A stretch of 64,000 nt of DNA from Macrosoma leucophasiata (GCA_036365455.1 JAWQUS010000026.1:13286001-13350000); one strand, 5' to 3'; positions 1 to 9,733 are shown, numbered from the stretch's first letter. A program made the numbers and translations. Notes: generated by a model not told the origin, from the sequence alone.

Positions 1-188
1 CGGAGCACCGATAGCCGCTGGGGCAGAAAGGTTTTCGAGTGGAGACCACGTATCGGCAAGCGCAGCGTGGGACGACCACCTGCAAGATGGACCGACGACA
101 CGTCGCTTCCGATTGGTCGGCATGGAGGTCATTGGGGGAGACCTATGTTCAGCAGTGGACGTCCCATGGCTGATATGATGATGATGAT
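1..188 (+). mobile_element. RTE-like non-LTR retrotransposon, 3' end (truncated, broken)
   Basis: From base 1 frame 1 reads RSTDSRWGRKVFEWRPRIGK and continues with SVGRPPARWTDD, the end of an RTE-type endonuclease/reverse-transcriptase protein. After TDD there is a 31-bp deletion relative to the second copy at 18650-19118, which shifts the frame and destroys the terminus. The 3' end is a TGATATGATGATGATGAT tail, the simple-repeat tail usual for RTE elements. The left end is cut by the window edge. It is a dead remnant; the clade assignment is from motif memory. Confidence 0.8.
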
Positions 189-189
189 C

Positions 190-250
190 TTAGGTAAAGC
201 GGTGGTGCCTACGCCCGTGAGCTCCATCACTGGAGCTATTTCACCAGTGG
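190..250 (-). mobile_element. FamA head fragment
   Basis: TAGGTAAAGCGGTGGTGCCT followed by the GAGCTCC...GGAGCT hairpin and CACCAGTG is the 5' end of FamA read on the minus strand. Only about 60 bp remain, directly after the RTE tail. Confidence 0.7.
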
Positions 251-251
251 A

Positions 252-402
252 TTGGCGATCGCAGTTGTTATATTTACTACCCTCTTATAAGAATGGTTTA
301 ACCGCCATTATTCGGTAGACTGACTGCACTTGCGAAGAATTCTCTTCCAGTAGACGATACTTCCGCTAGTGGGCGGTGGGGTCATCACGTTCCTACGCCA
401 GT
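252..402. repeat. Dispersed repeat T, copy 1
   Basis: Contains TTTACTACC, GGTTTAACCGCCATTATTCG, GACTGACTGCAC, TTCTCTTCCAGTAG and CTTCCGCTAGTGGGCGGTGG, all shared in order with copies at 20948-21440 and 37100-37298. The class is not recognised and there is no coding potential. Confidence 0.6.
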
Positions 403-415
403 TCTTCAATAGTTA

Positions 416-776
416 TAGTAATAATAATAAAGGCAACCCATTATACGTCCCACTGCTGGGCACGAGTCTCTCCTCTTTTTTGGGGGAGAGACTGGAGCTT
501 ACTCAACCACGTTACTCCAATGCGGATTGGTGGGTTAGTGGCCAACCCGTTATCGGATATTTTCAAACCGCCCATATGGCCTCCAAGGCTTAACGACTAC
601 TATATATCGATAGCAACCGGGACCGACGGCTTATCGTGCCATCCGAAGCACGGAAACGCGCTTTTTTAATTTGCCACTAGCGGTCACCTATCTCACACCC
701 GACCGCGCCCGTATCGCGTAACCGAGTAGATCGCTTACGATCTACACCAGCCGCGGGGCCATGCGCGCCACTCTTC
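416..776 (-). mobile_element. SINE-H (near full length)
   Basis: Matches 44569-44938 along its length. It starts with an ATA-rich tail and CCCACTGCTGGGCACGAG and ends GCTTACGATCTACACCAGCC then GGGGCCATGCGCGCC. Read on the minus strand this gives a head GGCCCCGCGGCTGGTGTAGA and a 3' tail ending in ATT repeats. Small indels separate it from the later copy. From memory this type of element is very common in Lepidoptera. Confidence 0.75.
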
Positions 777-1092
777 TTATCCAACAATCCAAATCTTCAA
801 TAGCAATGAGTAGAAAAAGGAATGGGTTCACTAACAATCAGCATTACAGAACCCAAAACACAGTTATAACATACCCGTCTTCAGTCTTCAAGCATGCGTG
901 TACTGAATAAATAATAATACGGTTGCTACATTTCTTATTCAAGCCATCCACAACCCCCGGGCCTCAGGGGGTCGGGGGGTTGGGGGTCGTTAATTGAGAT
1001 ATTGCGTCACGGTAATATCCTATTGTAATTGGTAATGGAAATCGAATTTCATTGTGGAGTATTAAGGTGCTTACATACTGATTTCTTTTGAT
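777..1092. other. Unassigned, with G-quadruplex motif
   Basis: No gene or repeat recognised. It carries four G-runs on the plus strand at 959-986 (3, 5, 6 and 5 G, loops of 5, 2 and 2 nt), which fits the G3+N1-7 quadruplex rule. Confidence 0.5.
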
Positions 1093-1093
1093 C

Positions 1094-1292
1094 ATTTTAT
1101 GTAATGGAAGTTGCAAATAAACATGCAGTTCACATTGATGTTAAGTATTGGCTGCAGCCTATAGACACTATCACAAAGACCAAGGTCAAAATGCAGATGC
1201 GTTACCACTTCTGAGGCAATTATTTTTTTTACATATTTCTCACTGCTGGTAGAGTTGCAGTTGCTTGGAGGCGTAGACACCACCACATGGCC
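1094..1292 (-). mobile_element. FamA, 3' half plus inverted head piece
   Basis: TTTTATGTAATGGAAGTTGC through AAATGCAGATGCGTTACCAC is the FamA 3' half on the minus strand. After a T-rich break (about 1217-1242) a head-like CTGCTGGTAGAGTTGCAG...GTAGACACCACC piece appears in the opposite orientation. It is a rearranged copy. Confidence 0.65.
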
Positions 1293-1373
1293 GAACCTCA
1301 TCATCGTCACTGTAGCACAAAGACGTCCACCTCTGGAAAAAGCCTTATCCAAAGACAGAACTGTGTTGTGCCT

Positions 1374-1480
1374 TTCATTAAGTCAAAGTCAAACTGTTTA
1401 TTAATCAATTAGGATTTCAAGCATCTCTTATGGATATGTCACAAATAAATAACCATGTTAAACATAACAATAGATACATA
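1374..1480 (-). mobile_element. LINE 3' tail remnant
   Basis: AAGTCAAAGTCAAACTGTTT followed by ATTAATCAATTAGG resembles an inverted LINE 3' tail (TTTGACTTTGACTT on the minus strand). No coding remains. The assignment rests on general appearance only. Confidence 0.3.
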
Positions 1481-1486
1481 AATTTC

Positions 1487-1630
1487 ACGCCTGTAATCCC
1501 CGAAGGGGTAGGCAGAGGTAAATGTATGCATGCACACACCCACGATTCGCCGGTTACGTTTTTGACCCATGTAACAGGTGGCGAGTGGAGTGTAGAGGCC
1601 TAAGGTGTTATGCTGTGCCGGAAATTACAA
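1487..1630 (-). mobile_element. SINE-L 3' part fused to FamA piece
   Basis: CACGCCTGTAATCCCCGAAG to ACCCATGTAACAGGTGGCGA is the 3' third of SINE-L on the minus strand. At about 1588 it switches to a FamA segment, GAGGCCTAAGGTGTTATG then TGTGCCGGAAATTAC. The SINE head is missing. Confidence 0.7.
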
Positions 1631-3267
1631 ATCCGTACATGTTTGCTTGTTTTTGGACGAGCAGAGAGTTTCCTGACCTGCATTGTCCTAGAATTTGCTC
1701 GCGCCAAATTAAAAACCGACAATACAATGATTGTCATTATTCTACTGCATTCATTATGCGTGTATTATTCTGATCAGCATTGCATTCATTTACAACTAGG
1801 TACGTATTAGCTGAAGGTGATGCTTAATATGTGCATCGTACGATAAACAACCTTGTTTCGTGCGTCACAAGACTCGTTATATATTTATAACCTAATTATA
1901 ATAAATAATATAGAGACACGCTATGATGGACTTTTGTAACGTGACAAAACAGCTGTGATATAAGTGTCATACCAACTTTTTACAACGACGCGTATGTGTT
2001 AATCATAAAGACTTTTAGGGTCCGATTATAACAATTACAAAGGCAAAAGATCTTTGGAGTGTAGATATCTATAGTTTACAGTATTCTGTTACCATTTACG
2101 AAAAAGCATGCTTGATTGGCACCAAAAAAAAAATTAGGTATGTTTTGTACATACCTATTTTTTTTTTATTTGATTTTGGACGGAAGTCATAACCGCGTCT
2201 TTGAGCTCTTTATTTAGCCTAGTTTTAGGCTGACAGCCTTTTGCACTCGCCAGTTACTAGGTGTAGTAGATTAAGACCGTCTTGAGACGAACTGCCCACC
2301 CAATTTTAAGAAAGCCTTATCACTTTAACCAATCAATCTCTAATGTAACAAATTTTCAGAACCTAAATCATTATTTTGTTTATTATCCTTTTAAAATTTA
2401 AAATTATATTAATGTAGCGGGTTGACAAAATATTATAAAAACTTTTGTGTTTTTTTCTGAGATGAAGATACACAGCATAACCGACCTGCCTCGACTTCCC
2501 ACTTATGCCGTCTTATTCTGTAATACGTATCATAAAGTTACTGAACTTGTATAGCCGGGGAACTTTCTGCAGGTCTAAAATCAATCAAATATAGCTTTTA
2601 TTGCCATCACATAAGGTGTCAAGGTACACCTATACTATAATACGTATTTTTCTACTGAAACCTGTACGCTCTAGCCATTACTATAATTATATATTTTTAT
2701 AATACAAATAAGAATTAATTCTATAAAATTATCTTAGATAACGCACAAATAATATCACTTTACAAAATCTTTGTATTATTTTAACAACCAAAATTATACC
2801 TTCCATTGTATGTACGCGTAACCATTATAAATAAATAAATGCTAATCTATTCTGTCATCGGTGGCTCTTATAGATGACGAAACGGTCATCATACCGTGCT
2901 GTTATTGTAGTCTAATTACGACATTAGAATACAATTTTCATATTAACAAACGTACCATATAATTTTCCATACATACATTCCTTTCTCGCTGTATACAAAC
3001 GAAAGAGACAGCGACACTCCGAGGTGATTGAACTGTGCGAAAATTCTCGAATCTCGACCGCAAATGTTTGCTACTACCTTTATATCGGACCCGTAAAAAT
3101 CAAATTGGTTCGTACTGTCTCAATGACCGCACACACTAATTTGTATGGAAATTTATTTAAAATGGGATTCATACACACTTGATATTGAGTTTTCATACAT
3201 AGAACTACTTTATAAGTGGGATAATATTGATTCTGTATATTTTATTCTGGTGTTAGTGAACAGTCCT
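1631..3267. other. AT-rich unassigned region
   Basis: No gene, RNA or repeat family recognised over about 1.6 kb. It holds one hairpin at 2124-2167 (an A-run plus TTAGGTATGT against ACATACCTA plus a T-run, 5-nt loop). Short ORFs here show no recognisable motifs. Confidence 0.4.
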
Positions 3268-3345
3268 GGGGTGCGTCCGCCTATCGAAATTGCTGTTGGC
3301 ATTGTCATTGCTGTCAAATTTTCATATCGATTTGTACCTCCAAAA
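3268..3345. mobile_element. One terminus of the GGGGTGCG TIR element
   Basis: GGGGTGCGTCCGCCTATCG followed by TTGGCATTGTCATTGCTGTC matches both ends of the small element inserted at 27394-27626. Only one end is present. Confidence 0.6.
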
Positions 3346-3354
3346 AAGGCCTAT

Positions 3355-3805
3355 GGCCTTTTAACACGACACGGTATTCAGGGTCCGGCAGAAAGGGTGG
3401 GCGTGGCCTCGCGCCGGGTTGCCGCTTATTACACTATCCGGTCGACAGGGCCCTAACTCAGTCACAGTACAAATATGAACAGTATGGAAACTACGTACAA
3501 AACATTGAAACAGTACATTCACACAAATATGCGCATCAACGAGGCCCCTAATCGGTTCTCGTGGTGCTGCAGCTCCGAGCCACTCGCTACTCGAGCGTCG
3601 ATGCGCATGTTTGTGTGAGTGTGCCGTTTTGAACGTTTTGTACGTAGTTTCCATACTGTTTACATTTGTACTGTGTGTAGTTAGGGCGTTAGGCTGACCG
3701 GGCCGATCCGGTTACCATAATTAGGGACCCTAACTCCCTAAATGTTATTACACTACCCTGACCCTTGCTATCGGACGCTAAATACCGTGTCGAGTAATAA
3801 GGCCA
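3355..3805. mobile_element. FB1 fold-back element, copy 1
   Basis: About 451 bp, beginning GGCCTTTTAACACGACACGG and ending with the matching inverse CCGTGTCGAGTAATAAGGCC. Inner segments also pair: ACAGTATGGAAACTACGTAC on the left against GTACGTAGTTTCCATACTGT on the right. Most of the element can thus fold on itself. A second copy lies at 9734-10176 and a fragment at 41795-41865. No transposase is present. ORFs across it are palindrome artefacts. Confidence 0.8.
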
Positions 3806-4051
3806 TTAGTAAGATCTTAATTTTTCTGAACAGGCCCATTGCATTAAAGAAGAGTATCGAATATTTTCTTGTGACATAACAATAAGTGAGCAAAGAGCTT
3901 TATTTGTACGGTGAACGATCAATTTCCGAAGTCAACGCCTCAGCAGAATGAACACGTGCGAAGGTCATCCGTGTGTATATTATAGGTATTTTCAATTATG
4001 CATTGTGGAAATAATTATATAATTAATTTGGCGTCCATTAAATTGTTATAC

Positions 4052-4422
4052 AGGTTTAATTGAAATTAGTGCATCACCTCTTGCAGGCAGTCTCTCTTCA
4101 CCAATGCCAACAACATTTGTTCTACAACTTTTTAAAATCAAGAGTTTTTAAAAATATAAGTTTTCCCATGCAAAATTACTTTTTGGCCTCTGAACTGGCA
4201 TTTACTCTGAGCGTAGGTATGCCACGCACTTCGCCTAGGAAAAATATTGCCACATGTAGCAGGGTACGAGGTAACGCGGCGATTCTCTTTTGAAATTTTG
4301 AAAACATTTTTTGTTTATTTTTTGGCTTATCAAGATTTGTAAAAATTCTTAAAACAAATGTTGTTGGGACTGGTGTAAAGAGGCTGTCTGAAAAAGGTGA
4401 TGCGCTAATTGAAATTAAACCT
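4052..4422. mobile_element. FB2 fold-back element
   Basis: The left arm starts AGGTTTAATTGAAATTAGTG with CATCACCT and CCAACAACATTTGTT. The right arm is its inverse, with AACAAATGTTGTTGG, AGGTGATGCGC and TAATTGAAATTAAACCT. The arms are about 90-100 bp with scattered mismatches. The centre is AT-rich and non-coding. Confidence 0.7.
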
Positions 4423-5012
4423 AATATATAATATAATAACGACATTTGTAGCAGAGGATTGCAAGAGAGGAGAGTAAAAGGGTGATAAAAAGGGCACAAG
4501 TACAGTAGAATATAGAACCTCCTCCTTTTTGATATCGGTTAAAAGAAGAATACGTTTGAAATTGTTTATCACACAGTTTCATGTTTTTTTTTTTCAGTTA
4601 ACAATGGTGGCTGTAAGGCCGAAAGAACGCCAGTATCACGACAAAAAAACCTATAAGTAACACCGGTCAACAAGCACCGAACAATACCGGTCGGCTGTCG
4701 CAAAAACCCAATGTCAATAACACTTCCATATTTTTTGCGACTTTTTGCACTTTTTTGTGATTTTTTTTCCTCTTTACGCCGGCGATTGCTCCGCGAGGTG
4801 GAACGTTTAGTGATTAGTCATGGCGATCTTTGTGTGACGTCAGAGTTCATGATTTTTTTATTTGAATGTAGTAAACAAGAAAGTATGCAGTTAATTGATG
4901 GTATGTTAATACTGCATTCTCTGGATATAAATAAGAATGAGAGGTTTTAATGTAGATGCGTTACCACTCATGAGGTCTAGATATTTTGTATCTGGTCCTG
5001 GTGGTGGTTTGC
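4423..5012. other. Unassigned region with poly-T tracts
   Basis: Contains a T-run plus CAG (about 4577-4598) that looks like a splice acceptor, followed by AACAATGG, but the frame stops after 18 codons. A short FamA-like motif (ATGCGTTACCACTCATGAGG) lies near 4954. No gene can be supported. Confidence 0.35.
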
Positions 5013-5112
5013 TTTCGGAAAGCACAATTTGATGAAGTGGAAATGATGATGAAGACCATATATGCTACCTTTTACTGTAATAATACTGATAATAGTTACA
5101 CGTTTGTTTAAA
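5013..5112 (+). repeat. Direct repeat flanking palindromic complex, copy 1
   Basis: GCTTTCGGAAAGCACAATTT then GATGAAGTGGAA...GAAGACC...AATAGTTACAC recurs at 6362-6488 in the same orientation. The two copies bracket the left palindrome arm and the tandem array, so an internal duplication or two related insertions made this block. Confidence 0.65.
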
Positions 5113-5123
5113 CATTGTTATGT

Positions 5124-5693
5124 CTCTCGTCAGCACGGGGTCCAATTTAAACCCCGGACCTTTGTCAGGCTAGCGCGGGGACATGGGGGGTCCAACACGT
5201 AGAGGCCCTTTCGAGAATTTTGATCTACTTTGTAATGGGTTATATTCGGCGGGACCTCTCTCTGACTGCATAGTTAATACAGGCACAGACAGACCCCGCA
5301 GAATATAATGGGACTATTGTAATGATAAGTGATTCGCCAAACTTTGGGCTATGTGGGTGAACTGGGGGGACTAGCTGGCTGGGCCTATGGAGTGAGATCC
5401 GGCACCTGCCTATATTAAACATCTCACATTATCGAATCCTACTTTAGGCAGGTGGTGACTCGCCTCTCCTTGGTGGGCCCCCCAAACAGCCAACCCGATG
5501 GTCGACGGGGGGGCAACACTGTTGAGAGAGGCTGGGGGTGTCGAGAGGTGTGGCCCCGGTTTCACCATCACGAGCGAGTAATCTCGAGCTCGGAGCGGGC
5601 TTCCCCGCTATTATGCCTTTAGACACTTCCACCCCCGAGTGTATGGCTCTTGCAGAAATTTAGACAACAGCCTATTATCTAAATTTCTGCAAA
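5124..5693 (-). repeat. Left arm of ~570-bp inverted repeat
   Basis: Reads CTCTCGTCAGCACGGGGTCC to TTATCTAAATTTCTGCAAA and is, with few changes, the reverse complement of 6771-7342. The minus strand carries a 62-codon ORF (5632-5444) beginning MEVSKGIIAGKPAP, whose first 40 or so residues are the same in the other arm. The inner end has its own hairpin (GCAGAAATTTAGACAA against its inverse). GC content is well above the surroundings. I do not recognise the protein; an old retroelement 5' region is possible. Confidence 0.8.
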
Positions 5694-5772
5694 ACATTGT
5701 TATTAGTATTAAAAACCGCGATTGTTTGAAAATGCCTGTATACCAATTAGGACATTTTTTTGTTTGAAGTCT

Positions 5773-5791
5773 TATGATGATGATGATGATG
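5773..5791. repeat. (ATG)n microsatellite
   Basis: Six consecutive ATG/GAT units immediately before the 147-bp tandem array. Confidence 0.8.
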
Positions 5792-6360
5792 ACCTCACAG
5801 GTGGTCCCATTGTCACCATGTCAAGATGAGATGATGCAATCCTGGAAAAATCGAGAGAACTACTCAAGTTTCATAGCACACTTGAAGGGATTTAGGTAAA
5901 TATTTTTTATAATAATGTTCCCTGCCATGTGTCCGTATACCTCACAGGTGGTCCCATTCTCACCATGTCAAGATGTGATAATGGAATCCTGGAGAAATCG
6001 AGGGAACTCTTCAAATTTCATGGCGCGCTTGAAAGGATTTCGATTTTTTTTTATAATTATGTTCCGTGCCGTCTGTCCGTATACCTCACAGATGGTCCCA
6101 TTGTTACAATGTCAAGATGTGAAGATAGAATCCTGGAGAAATCGAGGAACCTCTTCAAATTTCATAGCACGCTTGAAAGGATTTCGATTTTTGTATAATA
6201 ATGTTCCGTGCCGTGTGTCCGCTTACCTCACAGGCGATCGGATTGTCACCATGTCAAGATGTGATGATGTGATCCTGCAGAAATCTAGGGAACTCTTCCG
6301 ATTTCATAGCATACTTGAAAGGTTTTCGATATTTCTTATAATAGACAATGTTTCGTGAGT
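5792..6360. repeat. Four-unit ~145-bp tandem array
   Basis: Units begin ACCTCACAGGTGGTCCCATT at about 5792, 5939, 6083 and 6225 (spacings 147, 144 and 142). Each contains CACCATGTCAAGATG, AATCCTGGA, AAATCGAG and CTTGAA(A)GGATTT. An open frame runs across 5915-6358 (147 codons), but the frame changes from unit to unit, so it is probably not a protein. Differences between units suggest an old array. Confidence 0.8.
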
Positions 6361-6361
6361 T

Positions 6362-6488
6362 TTCTTTCGGAAAGCACAATTTGATGAAGTGGAACTGATG
6401 ATAAAGACCAGTAAGATAGTACCTTTCGTAGTTGAAATATCTACCTACTTTTACTGTTTTTATTGTATTTAATACTAATAATAGTTAC
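6362..6488 (+). repeat. Direct repeat flanking palindromic complex, copy 2
   Basis: TTCGGAAAGCACAATTTGAT through AATACTAATAATAGTTACAC matches 5013-5112 with a short internal insertion. Confidence 0.65.
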
Positions 6489-6565
6489 ACCACTAAGAAG
6501 CAAAAAAAAATATTTATCTTAAAATGAAAAAAAAAAAACACCTTCAAAAAAAATTAAAAACTGAA

Positions 6566-6645
6566 TAGACAAAAAACACTACAAAACTAAAAATAAACTC
6601 AATTAGATAATTTCATTTTAAGGGAATTAACACGTAACTTATTAA
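6566..6645 (+). repeat. Outer inverted repeat, left arm
   Basis: AATAAACTCAATTAGATAAT then TTCATTTTAAGGGAA..CACGTAAC is the reverse complement of 7601-7683. The two arms enclose the right-hand 570-bp arm and a fold-back MITE. Confidence 0.7.
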
Positions 6646-6770
6646 TAATAATAAGATCACTGGGCTCCGCCTCGTCCGCCACACAGAGGTACGGCCGGAC
6701 AGAGCATCAGGTCTCTCACCTCTGGCTTGCCTTCATTGGCCGGTCTGAGTGGGGCGCTAGAGGTATGGCA

Positions 6771-7342
6771 TTTGCAGAAATTTAGATAATAGGCTGTTGT
6801 CTAAATTTCTGAAAGAGCCATACACTCGGGGGTGGAAGTGTCTAAAGGCATAATAGCGGGGAAGCCCGCTCCGAGCTCGAGATTACTCGCTCGTGATGGT
6901 GAAACCGGGGCCACACCTCTCGACACCCCCAGCCTCTCTCAACAGTGTTGCCCCCTGTCGACCATCGGGTTGGCTGTTTGGGGGCCCACCAAGGAGAGGC
7001 GAGTCACCACCTGCCTAAAGTAGGATTCGATAATGTGAGATGTTGAACATAGGCAGGTGCCGGATCTCACTCCATAGGCCCAGCCAGCTAGTCCCCCCAG
7101 TTCACCCACATAGCCCAAAGTTTGGCAAATCACTTTTCATTACAATAGTCCCATTATATTCTGCGGGGTCTGTCTGTGTCTGTATTAACTATTGATGCAG
7201 TCAGAGAGAGGTCCCGCCGAATATAACCCATTACAAAGTAGATCAAAATTCTCGAAAGGGCCTCTACGTGTTGGACCCCCCATGTCCCCGCGCAAGCCTG
7301 ACAAAGGTCCGGGGTTCAAATTGGACCCCGTGCTGACGAGAG
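6771..7342 (+). repeat. Right arm of ~570-bp inverted repeat
   Basis: Reverse complement of 5124-5693. On the plus strand a 63-codon ORF from 6832 begins MEVSKGIIAGKPAP as in the left arm, then diverges at a small G-run indel. About 115 bp to its left (6655-6770, GGGCTCCGCCTCGTCCGCC) have no counterpart in the left copy, so the source element was longer there. Confidence 0.8.
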
Positions 7343-7352
7343 AATAATAAGA

Positions 7353-7588
7353 TAATTACTTTAATTTGGTCTACGTACCTACCTACTCATAGGTTGAAGT
7401 CGGTGCCAAGCCAATAGTGCGGCCCGCGCGTTAGGACTAATGTTGTGGTGTTGCAGTACCTACTATGTTAAGTTATCAAATGCGGCAATTTGAAACGCAG
7501 TGAAAAACGCTCTAAAATTTTTTATTTGGCTTGGCACCGACTTCAAACCTATAAGTAGTTAGGTACGTAGCGCATATTAAAGTAATTG
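7353..7588. mobile_element. Fold-back MITE
   Basis: Ends are inverse: TAATTACTTTAAT..CTACGTACCTACCTACTCAT on the left and the complement of GTAGTTAGGTACGTAG..ATTAAAGTAATT on the right. Inside, GAAGTCGGTGCCAAGCCAA pairs with TTGGCTTGGCACCGACTTC. The centre is about 90 bp, non-coding. Confidence 0.75.
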
Positions 7589-7600
7589 TTTAATTATAAT

Positions 7601-7683
7601 TAATAGGTTACGTGTTCATTCCCTTAAAATGAAATTATCAAATTGAGTTTATTTTTCGCTTTTTAGTGTTTTGTCTTTTTATT
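7601..7683 (-). repeat. Outer inverted repeat, right arm
   Basis: GGTTACGTGTTCATTCCCTT then AAAATGAAATTATCAAATTG is the inverse of 6566-6645. No target duplication is evident. Confidence 0.7.
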
Positions 7684-8069
7684 TACACCTATATAAATTC
7701 AAGTCACATTTCAAGTTTTCTCTTCTAATTTACAATCATTGAATCCCCTTCCTCCACTCCCCCCCCCTCATAACCCCTCCTGTCTGATTGACAAATCATT
7801 ACGGCATCTCGACTTCAAATGGTTGCCTTAATTGAATTTCGAATACAAATTCACAGTTAAACGTAATTGGCCATTCACAATCGAAATTATGTTTTATCAA
7901 GTTCCTTTGATGGTTTGCTTGGTGAGATAGATGTACTTAATTATTTGGAACGGCCTCGGTGTGGTGGGGCAGGTCTTTACCACGGAATAGATTACTATTG
8001 TCTTTGCCGCCATGCCTCAAGTCTCGAATTTGCTCGTCGAGTCGGTTAGTTGGTAATTTTTGAGATCGA
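7684..8069. other. Unassigned region
   Basis: AT-rich, with a C-rich patch near 7746-7790. A 60-codon ORF at 7867-8049 has no recognisable motif. Nothing else can be supported. Confidence 0.35.
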
Positions 8070-8413
8070 CTGCCTCGTTGGCTCAGTCGTCGCAATCGCG
8101 ATGGTGAAGCCTGAGGTCCTGGGTTCGATCCTCAGGTCGGGTAAATCTGTCATTGGATTTTTTCTGTGAGGAAATTCCCAGTAGTAGCGCGGTGTCTAGT
8201 CGTGCCTCGAAGAGCACGTAAAGCTGTCGGTCCTGCGCCCGATCTCTCTCCGGTCGTGTCAGATTGCCGTCCCATCGGGCTATGAGAGTGTGGGAATCGA
8301 GAGTGCACCTGTGTTTGCGCGTACACTTGTGCACGATAATATCACCCGCACAGTTGGCTAGTCTCCGTTGAGATTGGCCGCCGTGACCGAAATTCGGTCT
8401 GGAAGAGGACATT
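8070..8413 (+). mobile_element. tRNA-headed SINE (distinct family)
   Basis: The head CTGCCTCGTTGGCTCAGTCG resembles a pol III A box and GGGTTCGATCC at 8121-8131 a B box. The body contains GAAGAGCACGTAAAGC, CCTGCGCCCGATCTCTCTCC, CCCATCGGGCTATGAGAGTG and GATTGGCCGCCGTGACCG. It is the only copy here. From memory this body is a widespread lepidopteran SINE. The minus-strand ORF at 8083-8412 is antisense noise. Confidence 0.75.
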
Positions 8414-8540
8414 AATTTTTGAGATTATTCAGTTAAAACGATTTCCAGTTGCATATCTCCACCTTATTTCCCGGCGTTAGATAATGTGCCCGAATAGAAT
8501 ATTCTGGAAAAAAAAACTAATTGTTTTAGCGTGTATATCT

Positions 8541-8709
8541 ACATGACAGGTGTCGAGCCCGTTAACATCGCCGGGCAAATTATCAAACTCTGAGTTACTG
8601 AAAAACTTCCAGAAAATTTAAAAATCCTAATGGAATATAATGGAAGATATATAGGATTTAACGTTGTTAACTCTGATAGTCAGAATCGAATCCATGACCC
8701 AGCGTAGTA
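8541..8709 (-). mobile_element. SINE-L, decayed
   Basis: ACTTCCAGAAAATTTAAAAA, AACTCTGATAGTCAGAATCG and CCCAGCGTAGTAGT line up with SINE-L on the minus strand. It has many substitutions, and the 3' end is lost. Confidence 0.65.
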
Positions 8710-8712
8710 GTT

Positions 8713-9047
8713 TCTACTGGTGGTAGAGCTCTAGTGACAAAGCTCGCGGGCGTAGGCACCACCGCATTATCTATACTTGCCCCTAAATGGTAGTGGTCAG
8801 CACTATCGTGTTCCGGTCAGGTGGTGATGGACGGCCCTGTACATTTCTGCACAGAGGCATAACACCTTAGACCTCAGGAGTGGTAACGCATCTGCATATT
8901 GACCTTGTTCTTTGTTTATGTTGTTTATATTTTATTGATGTTAAGTGATAACTGAAATCTATAGACACCCCTATAGATTACAGTCATCACTTAACATCAA
9001 TGTGAACTGCATGCTTGTTTACCACTTCCATTACATTAAAAAAGTAG
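8713..9047 (+). mobile_element. FamA, full length with internal inverted duplication
   Basis: Starts CTACTGGTGGTAGAGCTC and ends TTCCATTACATTAAAAAA. At 8935-9000 its own 3' segment has been copied in inverse: TTGATGTTAAGTGAT... at 8935-8964 pairs with ...ATCACTTAACATCAA at 8971-9000 (30-bp arms, two mismatches, 6-nt spacer). No coding. Confidence 0.85.
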
Positions 9048-9127
9048 AATTGTCCTGCCACTGGACTACTGAGGCAGTAAATATCTTTTTTTTAATTTTG
9101 TAAATATATTATTACACATCTGTAGAA

Positions 9128-9432
9128 AAAAAATTGAAGTGTCCGCTTGTAATATAAAAATAACCGCTTTTTACTAAATGCGTATGTATGTATACACGGT
9201 ACATGTACCAAAACAACATTTTTTACAATTTTTGTCTGTCTGTCTGTCTGTTTGTTCCCGATAATCTCGGGAACGGCTGGACCGATTTAAACGGGACTGT
9301 CACTGGCAGATAGCTTATGTAATAAGGAGTAACTTAGGCTACTTTTATACTAGCTGCGCCCACGACTTCGTCTGGGTAGATACTGAACATGATTAATTCT
9401 CACGAGGACGAAGTCGCGGGCACAGCTAGTTC
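9128..9432 (-). mobile_element. CTAGCTGTGCCCGCGACTTC repeat
   Basis: Minus-strand copy of the repeat at 45405-45830: ACCGCTTTTTACTAAATGCG, TGTATACACGGTACATGTAC, a TCTG run at 9233-9252, TGTCACTGGCAGATAGCTTA and AAGGAGTAACTTAGGCTAC. Its end at 9350-9432 is palindromic (ACTAGCTGCGCCCACGACTT against its inverse). From memory this sequence is abundant in Lepidoptera; its class is uncertain. Confidence 0.7.
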
Positions 9433-9733
9433 ACACATAAAGTAACACTGATTTAAATATTATTCCCGTATGGAACTTGAAGAAAAACTTCTAACATGTT
9501 CTATTTGTTCCTAAAAAACGGGATCGTGGAAGTGTCAAACTTTCTACCAGGAGCCAAACTATTGTCAGTCGAAGTATGGCTATTCGTGTCAATTTGCCCC
9601 AACTTATAAAGTTGGGTCAACTTTGATCAAAGGCGAAGTTCCTCTGCTACTTTATGTTTGATTGTTACTATGTGTTTCCTTCGTGAATAAGTAGGTATAT
9701 GTAGGAATGTATAATATTGTTCATATGTATAAA
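9433..9733. other. Unassigned region
   Basis: About 300 bp without recognised repeats, RNA or coding potential. Confidence 0.35.

Noticed and set aside
4577..4660. Poly-T plus CAG and AACAATGG as splice acceptor and start
   Set aside because: The frame ends after 18 codons and T-runs are common here; no supporting exon.
5915..6358. 147-codon plus-strand ORF
   Set aside because: It lies wholly in the 145-bp tandem array; unit lengths are not multiples of three throughout and the same peptide appears in different frames, so it is a repeat artefact.
8083..8412. 109-codon minus-strand ORF (MSSSRPNFGHGGQSQRRLAN...)
   Set aside because: Entirely antisense to a tRNA-headed SINE; such ORFs recur wherever this SINE occurs.
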